Below are positions 51,642-59,994 of a stretch of DNA of 64,000 bases, piece after piece (position 1 is the first letter of the stretch; the number at the start of each line of letters is the position of its first letter). The notes under the pieces were generated by a model, which saw nothing but the letters and a program-made list of their open reading frames with translations, had not been told where the DNA came from and ran no database searches. Position numbers and translations under genes: made by a program. Origin of the DNA: Rhabditophanes sp. KR3021 (lineage: Eukaryota > Nematoda > Chromadorea > Rhabditida > Alloionematidae); the NCBI GenBank assembly GCA_963281155.1, contig CAUJLY010000003.1, positions 6,820,001 to 6,884,000 on the forward strand, in the 5' to 3' direction.

Positions 51642-52652
51642 ATGACTTTTTATTCAGTATGGAATCTAATATTTTATGGAACAATTTATGATTGTTCAAT
51701 TGTCAGTCAAGAAATTGTCGACGCATACTTGTCTAGAATAAATATCAAACTTGGTTTATTATATGCCGTTATTACAGTTATATTTTACATAATTTACCTA
51801 CCATTTATTATTGCAATGGGCAATAAAAAATATTTGCAATACTCATCCTACAAACTCATGTTTGTATTGGGAATAGTAGATATGTTTTCACTCATAGCTA
51901 GTGGAGTCTTTAGTAGCTATTTTCAACTGAATGGATATATTTATTGCTCAGCTCCAGTATGGAATTTTATAGCTGGAGCATTAGCAATTGGAGCATGGGT
52001 TGGTAATAATGCAATTATATTGTTGTTAGTTTTCAATAGATGTCTTGAATTTTCATATCCTGATGTTTCGCAAAAATTGTTTGCTGGCAACAAAACTTAC
52101 CTATGGATCATATGCTTTCCTGTTCCAATGATGATTTGGGGATTTTTCTTTGCTCAACCACCAATCTTTTCGGCTTCCATTAACACATATGCTTATTATC
52201 CTTATCCTGGTATATTTACCAGTAATATGACTGATTTTAGTAACGATGCAATGCTATTTAACAACTATGTTGTTTGTGGTTTACAATTTTTAGTTTATGT
52301 AGTGTTCTTTATTTTATTTGGGTACAAATATGTTTTTAATCCAAACAAATCAGCCCAAACTAAATCAGTAACAACTCAATTATTTTTGCAAGCTTTAGTA
52401 ATTTGTTTTTTAACCCTAACAACAGATGTTATTTATGTGTCAATGTCACATTTTACATTCCCAGCCTTCTTCAATATAGTTGCTCATTTAGATTACTTAA
52501 TAAGTAGTGGAGTCACCGGAGTCATTTATTTGTTAATGAATAAGACGCTAAAAGGAACAATTAGAGGATGGTTTAAATATAAAGTTGTTAAAGTTTCACC
52601 AACAAATACTAAAGTAACAACACAAAACAGAACAATTAAAATAATTGCTTAA
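51642..52652 (+). CDS. Serpentine receptor class T (srt) chemoreceptor
   Basis: Candidate chemosensory GPCR of the nematode Srt family, 336 aa in one uninterrupted exon. Family hallmarks: the N-terminal IFYGTIYDCSIV (compare 'lY.CS' of srt proteins), TM1 ending YLPFIIAM, TM2 YKLMFVLGIVDMFSLIASGV, then YCSAPVWNFIAGALAIGAW with the conserved Cys, TM3 LLLVFNRCLEF with the srt FNR/NRCLE motif, and a final TM7 GVTGVIYLLMNKTLKGTIRG. C-terminal tail is basic and Thr-rich. Intact; likely functional. A second srt gene lies 1.75 kb downstream, so this is a local cluster, with a tRNA gene between. Confidence 0.88.
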   Translation: MTFYSVWNLIFYGTIYDCSIVSQEIVDAYLSRINIKLGLLYAVITVIFYIIYLPFIIAMGNKKYLQYSSYKLMFVLGIVDMFSLIASGVFSSYFQLNGYIYCSAPVWNFIAGALAIGAWVGNNAIILLLVFNRCLEFSYPDVSQKLFAGNKTYLWIICFPVPMMIWGFFFAQPPIFSASINTYAYYPYPGIFTSNMTDFSNDAMLFNNYVVCGLQFLVYVVFFILFGYKYVFNPNKSAQTKSVTTQLFLQALVICFLTLTTDVIYVSMSHFTFPAFFNIVAHLDYLISSGVTGVIYLLMNKTLKGTIRGWFKYKVVKVSPTNTKVTTQNRTIKIIA

Positions 52653-52699
52653 CAAAAAAGTTTATTAATATAATACAAAATTCAAATTTTGTTTAATAT

Positions 52700-52772
52700 G
52701 CCTCCCTAGCTCAATTGGTAGAGCGTTAGACTTTTAATCTAACGGTCGCGGGTTCGAGCCCCGCGGGGGGCT
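52700..52772 (+). tRNA. tRNA-Lys, anticodon TTT
   Basis: Full cloverleaf without intron. Acceptor GCCTCCC pairs with GGGGGGC (one T-G wobble). D arm is GCTC/GAGC. Anticodon stem TTAGA/TCTAA has loop CTTTTAA, anticodon TTT. T arm is GCGGG/CCCGC with loop TTCGAGC. The A-box-like TAGCTCAATTGG and B-box GGTTCGAGCCC are intact, and a T run follows within 10 bases. The discriminator base reads T, where eukaryotic tRNA-Lys usually has G. Confidence 0.93.
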
Positions 52773-53048
52773 TACTTTTTAATTTTTGCTGATTAATTAG
52801 TTTTTAATTAATTAACAAATCTTAATTACAAAGAAATTCAGGCCAAATATTTGCTTTACTTTTTCAACAATAATTTTCGTGTTTTCAAATTTTTATACTG
52901 AAAAAGACTATACCATACAAATTTATTTTTTGAATAAATCTCACTAATTTTAGTCTATAATAGATAGTTTATTATCGAATGAAGAGGGTTATATGTATAT
53001 ACTAATAGAACATAAATGTGAATATAATAATATATAGATCATATCTAT

Positions 53049-53333
53049 ATGCAGAAACAATTGTCTCAATTTCAAATAAAAAAGAAGAATACTCCAATTG
53101 TTAAGGCAAAGAAAACGCTGATTGAAAAGAAAGTTATCGATAAAAAAGTTTCTGACAAAAAGCCAATTGCCATCAAAAAAGCAACATCAATAGCCAAAAG
53201 AGTAGTTGGTAACAAAGTCCTTGCAGTCAAAAAGGCAATTGAAAAGAAACCAAAGATAGTCAAACGATTTATCGAAAAAGTTCTTGTTTCCAAAAAGCCA
53301 TCCCAAAGAAGAAGTAATTGTGGTATTTGCTGA
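53049..53333 (+). CDS. Short lysine-rich protein ending in CGIC
   Basis: Single open frame of 94 aa, about one third Lys, in short alternating Lys-Val/Ile motifs: KKTLIEKKVIDKKVSDKKPI, AIKKATSIAKRVV, KKAIEKKPKIVKRFIEK. It ends QRRSNCGIC. The composition resembles histone H1 tails or a polybasic membrane peptide, and the final CGIC fits a CaaX-like prenylation box. No globular domain or signal peptide. Lies just after the tRNA gene between two srt receptors. Codon use is biased to AAA/AAG, so a low-complexity chance frame cannot be excluded. Confidence 0.45.
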   Translation: MQKQLSQFQIKKKNTPIVKAKKTLIEKKVIDKKVSDKKPIAIKKATSIAKRVVGNKVLAVKKAIEKKPKIVKRFIEKVLVSKKPSQRRSNCGIC

Positions 53334-54404
53334 AACCAAGATAATTTCTCTCTACTTCCAACAAATCTAAAATTAGCTTCCAATATATTATTATATATTT
53401 CTTTTTTCGTTTATGTGCTTTTTTAGCATTTTTAATATTAAATTAATAATTATGTTTCTTTCATTTAAACATATCTTGATCATATCTTTCGTTTGTTAAT
53501 AAAATATTTCAATTTTTAATGTTATTGTGATTGTTGGTGCTTACGTCCATTGTTTAATAATAGAATATTTGAAAATTAAATCATAACATAGGACCAAATT
53601 CATTAATATACCACACTTTTTAACAACAATTGTTTTATTTAAATACATATTAATTCAAACTCAGTAACAATAGCTGTATACTTTGTCTGAACCAATCCTT
53701 TTAATGTGCACGAAAAGTTTTTGACAAATTAATAGTTTCACGTACAATTGGGTTGTTTTATTCTTCTATTTTTACAAAGTAAGTTTTAAATTTCTATACT
53801 TTTTAGCAAAGATTTAAGAGAACTTATCAATTCATTTTCCGGCAAGGGAATCAATCTCATATTTAGAACATCACCTTCCGCTTTTAACAACTACATTATC
53901 ACAACCACAACTGCTCGAAGGACATCTCATCGAAGTCAACATTTTTAAAAAATGTATTGCATCATATTATTACACCTTTGAATTGTGTCCATATAATTAA
54001 TTTTAATTTACACAAAAAAGACTACTTTACATTTAGTACATGCCTACTTAGATAAAATTTGACTTTGTTTTAATGCATCTGATATCTATACATATTTATA
54101 TCAAAAAGTTTGTAGAGTTTATGTTTAATCGTCTAAGTTTTGGATTGAAACAATTTACTTGTTCCTAATTTTAAACAAAATAATATGTAAATGTTTTCAA
54201 TCTTGAATTGTACAAATATTAACAGTCTAGTTAACATTTTAAATGAGCATTATTATTAATTTAAATATTAAATTATATCAAAATACATGTAAAAACAAAA
54301 ATTACTCATTTTTGTCAGTTATAATATTATATTAGTTTATTATTTTTCAGAATTCATTAAATCTATTATAAACTTTTTATATTACTTAATTTGTGAAGAA
54401 TATA
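53334..54404. other. Intergenic region
   Basis: About 1.1 kb of AT-rich sequence upstream of the second srt gene. No feature recognised. Confidence 0.5.
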
Positions 54405-55385
54405 ATGTATGAAAATACATTGTTCAACTATATTTTCAACAACTTTCGATTCGATAGCTCACCATTAAATGGTACAAATGTCGATGATCCAGAAAGAAAA
54501 AATCTTGTAATAGGTTTAATTTATATTACACTTGCATCTATTTATATCATTATTTATCTACCTTTTGTATTTGCACTAACCTTTCATCTTAAAGAATCTT
54601 CATACAAACTATTATTTGTATTAGGCATTGCAGATGTCAACGATTTAATAATAAATTTAATTCTTGGAACTTTCATCATGACAGGAACTGATTATTTTGA
54701 ATATCCTACTTTGATGGTCGTTGTTTGTAATTTAGCTAATGGCACGTGGACTTTTGTGTTAGCTACTAGTAATTTGATGGCATGTGAGCGAATTTTAATT
54801 ATGACAAGTTCAAACAAAGCACAATTGTTATTTGAAGGAAATAACACGTGGGTTTTTATTTTACTTTCATTGGCTTCTGGATTGTTTGTGATGTTTTTTG
54901 GACCGATGTTTGTTTTAAGTCCATATACAGGAAGTTTTATTTTAAATCCGTATACTGGATATAATTATACAACAAATATTCAATACAATAGTATTTACCA
55001 AATTATTGTTAATATTGGCGGATCTGGACTTTTAATTTTGATGTATGGAATATTTTTTATCTTTTACTTTAAAAGTCTTTCCAAAAGAGTTGAATCTCCA
55101 CTATGGGCAGATCCAATTGCACTAAGAATGTTCATTCAAACTTTATTAATTTGTGTTTTTGCAATAATCAGTGGGGTGATGTTTGTGGCGGAAAACTATT
55201 TTTATATTTCAAAAACAACAACTGTCATAGGGCATGTTTTGTATTTAAATATGCATGGTTTTGTTGGAATTTGTTATTTATTAATTAATACTACTTTAAA
55301 AAATACAATTAAACAAAAGTTGAATTGTGGGTCGAAGAAGATTAAATCGACTATCAAATCAGCTCATAATACATTGCATAGATAA
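54405..55385 (+). CDS. Serpentine receptor class T (srt) chemoreceptor, second copy
   Basis: Single-exon candidate chemosensory GPCR, 326 aa from ATG 54405 (the frame opens slightly upstream at a GTG, which I do not use). Same architecture as the srt gene at 51642: YLPFVFALTF at the end of TM1, SYKLLFVLGIADVNDLIINL in TM2, GTWTFVLATSNLMACERIL replacing the NRCLE region, PYTGYNYTTNIQY in extracellular loop 2, MFIQTLLICVFAIISGVMFV in TM6, and GICYLLINTTLKNTIKQK at the end. The two are clearly paralogous but diverged, so the duplication is old. Intact. Confidence 0.86.
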   Translation: MYENTLFNYIFNNFRFDSSPLNGTNVDDPERKNLVIGLIYITLASIYIIIYLPFVFALTFHLKESSYKLLFVLGIADVNDLIINLILGTFIMTGTDYFEYPTLMVVVCNLANGTWTFVLATSNLMACERILIMTSSNKAQLLFEGNNTWVFILLSLASGLFVMFFGPMFVLSPYTGSFILNPYTGYNYTTNIQYNSIYQIIVNIGGSGLLILMYGIFFIFYFKSLSKRVESPLWADPIALRMFIQTLLICVFAIISGVMFVAENYFYISKTTTVIGHVLYLNMHGFVGICYLLINTTLKNTIKQKLNCGSKKIKSTIKSAHNTLHR

Positions 55386-55562
55386 CATTTATTATTAAAT
55401 AAATCATTTTCTTACAATTAATAAAGTACATATGTATGCAAATACAGTAAATATTCAAAAAATTTAGTCATATCAAATACAATAGTGTGTTATATTCATT
55501 CAAATAACGTTACTTGGCATCATCTTGAGAACTCCGGTTGAATGTCTTTATTCTTATCAAAA

Positions 55563-56140
55563 CTAATTCCAAGCATTATTGGTCATATTAAAATATAATT
55601 CTGTTTCAATCTGTAGCCTTACAATTTTTGTTTCTCCCAAAAAATTAACACTTGAAAATTGGGTCTCTTTTTCTTGACATCTAAATAATTTGCTTAGTGC
55701 TCTTTTAGTTGAAGATAATTGTAAAATAAAGCATAGAGGAAATACTACAGTAAATAAATTGATTGAAAAAAATACTGCTAAAGTTACGATTTTTCTATTA
55801 ATATATTTAATTTTACATAACACATGAATAATAAAAATTAAACCACTTGTTAGAGATAGGTATGGAATTGTTAAACATAATGCTTTTATGCAGTCTCCAT
55901 TTTCACTTAACTGATATCTTTTGGCCAGGCTTGTCTTTTTTATTTTTTGCTTTGCTAATGCTTTTTCATTTAGACGATATAAAAAATAAAATAAAATTGA
56001 CGTAACTATAGTTGATAACATCCACATTGATGTAGTATATAACTCATCAATAATTTCTAAATTCAAAATCATTTGTATTAAAATGTTATACATATTTACT
56101 TACGAAAAGTTTGATTTAATACAATTAAACTTGTAAAAAT
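55563..56140 (-). pseudogene. Sra-superfamily chemoreceptor fragment
   Basis: C-terminal half of a nematode Sra/Srab/Sre-type receptor. The main piece, 56056-55563, encodes one membrane segment, then the intracellular KKTSLAKRYQLSENGDCIKA with the superfamily RYQ..EN motif, then two more membrane segments (LTSGLIFIIHVLCKIKYINR; VFFSINLFTVVFPLCFILQL) and a C-terminal tail. A 37-base piece at 56140-56104, bounded by acceptor and donor sites, joins in phase (IFTSLIVLNQTF). Nothing further upstream encodes TM1-3 before the AGK gene starts at 56277. It is therefore truncated, though the remaining frame is open, and may be a young pseudogene. Confidence 0.65.
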
Positions 56141-56276
56141 CTATTAATTTTGCCAAAATTGAATCATCGAATGTATACAAACTTTAGAACAATTAAAACG
56201 TAGAGTGTTTAAATTATTTATTGAAAAACTCAAAACAATATAGCATAACTATTTACTAACTATTAAAACTATGCAA

Positions 56277-57715
56277 CTACAAAACATATCTAATTCCATC
56301 CGGCAAATACATTTCAATTTTCTTTTTAGTGGCCACAGCTTTTATTGAAGAGGTATTGTAAGCTTCCCCAAGATCAATCTTTTCTCCAGCAATCCAAACA
56401 TAGGTCCAATCTTTTGGCATTTCTTTGAATAGAAGTTCCATTGAATTACCACTGATTGCTGTTGCTTTCTTGTAAAACTCATTTGATGGCGACACGAATA
56501 CAGAACCCCCAGCTGCAGTTCTTTTCCATCCGTCTTTAACAGCTTCAATTCTGTTGAAATTTTCGCCACCACTCACAAACTTTAGGCCATTTCCTCTTTT
56601 GAAGGTTTCGTTGTCAACAATAATATCAATTCCGCGAGACACTATACTTTCATCAGCTGCTTTCCCACACTCTTCGTTAACTGGTAACACCTCTTCGGCC
56701 TCAATTTTCTTATGACTCCCAATCTTAATACCACTTCCGATCAACATACTCCACCAACTAGATCTTCCACTCTCTTTTTCAACTATTTTCTTCACAGACT
56801 TCTTAACACTACTCAAACATCTATCACATCCCGGGCAAAACTTTGTATAATTGACACATACTTCATACTCTCCGGGAAATCTTTTAATTCCATCCCATAG
56901 ATACGTAAAATATCTATCCAATCCACCCCAATACCACAATTTGTGTTTATGTTCTTCAACCATAGCAAACCAACCGCTTCGTAAACCATTTAATGAGTAC
57001 ATGGTTTGCAATTCAAATAAATCCGCCTCCGAACCAGGTTCTTCTGCTTTTTTGGAGATTTCCCATTTAACAGGGTAGACGGATTGTTTGGTATTTTCGA
57101 TTACAGCCATAGCACTCTCGCAGAAAGCAGCCACATCGTCTCTGACAGCAAAGACATCGAATCTGTTGTCAAGTAAACCGCGATTCGCGTTCCCTCCTGG
57201 AAACATTCCGATTGGTAATTCAGCCTCTTCTTTGTGCTTGAATATCCCTGTCAAAAGACGACTCATTGTTCCATCTCCCCCAACAACATACAGGCAATCA
57301 GCTTCATCTTCGTTGATCGTAGCTCCGATAGCTTCTAACTCTTCCGCATCTTTACAAATTAGAACAGTGACTTCAATTCCGGCTAAGTGGAATAAAGGCA
57401 AGGCATTATCCTTGAATTTGTCAAAGACCTTTCTCTCATTTGCAGACTTATTAACAAGAATAGTCAGTCTTCGGGGTGATCCACTGATCTTGACTGTTTC
57501 CTGTCCATATTTTACAGCTATTTGCGAATAGTAATTTCGTATTTTGCTATCTCTAAAAATATTTATTTCATTAAGCATTAAAAATTAGATAATTACCTGA
57601 TGTTCCCTTTGGCATATTCGACTCCAAAATAAACAGCTATGGCTCCTGCGATAGCTTTTTTCTTGTGATTAACCAAGGTAGTTCCGACTTTTGTTATTTT
57701 ATTAACAACAAACAT
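56277..57715 (-). CDS. agk: Acylglycerol kinase, mitochondrial
   Basis: Lipid kinase of the DAGK/sphingosine-kinase superfamily that phosphorylates mono- and diacylglycerol; in animals also a TIM22 subunit. Exons 57715-57597 and 57552-56277 give 464 aa. The N-terminus is basic then hydrophobic (KKKAIAGAIAVYFGVEYAKG), fitting mitochondrial membrane targeting. The nucleotide-binding region has RRLTILVNKSANERKVFDKF, LYVVGGDGTMSRLLTGI (GGDGT near residue 131) and IGMFPGGNANRGL. AGK-like later blocks include MYSLNGLRSGWFAMVEE, HKLWYWGGLDRYFTYL, and the C-terminal GWKRTAAGGSVFVSPSNEF and KIEMYLPDGIRYVL. Its 5' end faces the GILT-like gene. Confidence 0.88.
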
Positions 57716-58097
57716 AATAACTTTCTAATATCAACTTGACACTAATAAAAAGAAGCTGCCCAAAATTTGGAGTAAAGCATCATCGCCGCACCTTCAATTA
57801 ATTCAAATTGCCTTAACGCCATCATAAACTTTCAAACTTCACACCATCAAAATTAACATATAACAACAATTCCAGAATCATAAAATGGCATTCAAGTGAT
57901 GTATTTATTCAGATGCTATACCAGATTTTTGTTTGTTATTCATCCACAAAATAAATAAAGATACACTTTCTTACTTAAACACACACAAATTTCGTTAAAT
58001 GTTATTACACATAACCACCTAGCAACCAAACACATTAAGATTTAGATATCATAATAAACATATATCTTTAATGTTTTGACAATTCATTTATATATAA
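57716..58097. promoter_or_regulatory. Divergent promoter region
   Basis: 382 bp between the start codons of the acylglycerol kinase (minus) and the GILT-like gene (plus). No other coding sequence; presumably holds both promoters. Confidence 0.45.
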
Positions 58098-58850
58098 ATG
58101 ATGTTGGTTGTGGTTGTTGGGGCTATTTTAATTGGATGTATTAGTGGATTTGAGGTAAATTTGTGTCTTGGATATTAATATTTGCTACATTTAGAATGAT
58201 CTGAATGGCACCATAAATAAAATACATTTGACTGTCTATGCCGAAACACAATGTTCAGATACGACACATTTTTTCAGAAAACACCTTCTCCCTACTCACA
58301 AAACACTAGGGAATCATATAATGCTTAAAGTAATTCCATTCGGAAAAGCTTCTTGTACGTATGATGAAGATGATTTCAAATGTAGTTGCCAGCACGGGAA
58401 GAATGAATGTGACTTGAACATCCTTCAAAATTGCATTCTTTATCAAATAACAGATCCTATTCAGTATTTACCTTTGATCTATTGCATCCAAGGCAAGAGG
58501 AATTACGAAGTAGCTGTTCGGGAATGTCTTGATGAAATTGAAGAGCAAGTTGCTGATGGGTAAACTTATACTTGCCTAAATAAACATCACACTCTTATAG
58601 AATAATAGCATGCGGTAAAGGAAAGAAGGGCAGACGTTTGTTGTATATTGCTGTAAGTTTTACTAATTTAATCATCTTAATTTATTTATTTCAGGGGAAA
58701 AAGACCGCTTCCCTATCCCCACTCCTCAACTTCGTTCCCTGGGTAACGATAAATCACCAACGACAATCATCTTTTACATACTCCCTTGAAAAAGAAATTT
58801 GCAAACAACTAAATATTACAGCTGAACCTTGCAGCAAATATATTGCTTAA
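58098..58850 (+). CDS. GILT-like (gamma-interferon-inducible lysosomal thiol reductase family) secreted protein
   Basis: Thioredoxin-fold thiol reductase family of the lysosome or extracellular space. Exons 58098-58154, 58195-58559, 58601-58652 and 58695-58850 give 209 aa. Exon 1 is a signal peptide (MMLVVVVGAILIGCISGFE). The signature CQHGKNECDLNILQNC (residues 84-99) fits C-Q-H-G-x2-E-C-x2-N-x4-C exactly, and NFVPWVTINHQ near the C-terminus is the family cis-Pro region. The expected active-site CxxC at residues 39-42 is CSDT, so one redox cysteine is replaced by Thr. That may reduce or change reductase activity. Its 3' end is 86 bp from the convergent collagen gene. Confidence 0.9.
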
Positions 58851-58936
58851 CCTATTCATTAATATTTATGTCAGTTTATTATGTGTATATAAAAAGGTTA
58901 TCAATCATTTGCTTTAACTTCCTGCTTATAAAACAA

Positions 58937-59913
58937 TTAGTAAAATCTTTGTGAAAAGTAAGAGTCTGACCGGGGCGGACATTTGCAGTAAAAGGAGTCG
59001 AAACCTTTTCGGCCGGCACCACCGATTGCGCCCGGGTAGCCTTTGTTCCCAGGGATTCCTGCTTTTCCTGGTAGACCTCGTCTTCCGGGGGATCCCGGAA
59101 TTCCATCACTTCCTTTCGAGCCTCGGGGGCCTTTGTAGCCGGGTGTACCGGGTAGTCCACCACTTCCTATCAATGATTGGGATTAGAAGTCAATTCTATA
59201 ATTACCTTTTGGACCAGGCCTACCAATTCTACGAACTCCATCTTTGCCATTTTTACCGGGACTGCCGGCTCTTCCATCTCTCCCGTTTTCTCCTCTATCT
59301 CCACTCAAACCTCTTACCCCATTATCTCCTGGCAATCCATCAGCACCAGCCATCCCATTCAATCCAGGCGCACCAACCATCCCCATCGGACCATCGGGAC
59401 CTTTCCTTCCCTAGTCAAATTATTATACTAAATCCATTATAATCAACTTACAGGGGGCCCAGTAGGACATTTAATACAACCCCTCCAAGGTCTATCACAT
59501 GAAATGCGTGGATGAATATAATGATTATCCATTCCTCTGGGGCCCTTAGCTCCATCCAACCCATCTCTCCCTTTTTGTCCCCTCATCCCACGAGGTCCAG
59601 GCGGACATTTTATTTCCACCGGCTTACAAATACAATACTCAGGCAAACCATTTGAATTTCTTTTCTTACGAAAGATAGATTCAAACGGATTAGTTCTTGC
59701 CTTTGTCAGCGGCAACAAATTAGTCTGTATTTGGATCAAGGTATCATAAGCCTCATTAGAATCCAAAGTAAAATTCCTCACACTTCCCACCACCTCCCTC
59801 TCCATCTCATTAACAATCCCCACCAAAATAGGCACACAAACAAGGCAACTAAAGATAGCAGACAAAGAAAGAAAAGTCCCCACCAAAATTAGACCTTTCT
59901 CATACAAAACCAT
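58937..59913 (-). CDS. Cuticle collagen
   Basis: Extracellular cuticle collagen of the nematode type. Exons 59913-59452, 59410-59206 and 59166-58937 give 298 aa. The N-terminal cuticle-collagen domain has one membrane/signal-anchor segment ([20 protein letters not shown]) and [10 protein letters not shown] as a likely proprotein-cleavage site. A Cys-bounded block ([13 protein letters not shown]) precedes Gly-X-Y repeats in three interrupted blocks ([60 protein letters not shown]). A Cys cluster also splits blocks 1 and 2 ([11 protein letters not shown]), and a non-collagen tail carries [10 protein letters not shown]. This is the clearest nematode marker in the window. Confidence 0.95.
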
Positions 59914-59994
59914 TTTAAACTAAATGAAAAATAAACTAAATTTATTTCATCTTTTATACCAAATAATATCGTAAATCCCACTGTGTTATTGTTA

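Noticed and set aside
57088..57531. 147-codon plus-strand open frame
   Set aside because: Antisense of the acylglycerol kinase ATP-binding region.
58951..59442. 163-codon plus-strand open frame
   Set aside because: Antisense of collagen Gly-X-Y repeats, which leave long open frames on the other strand.
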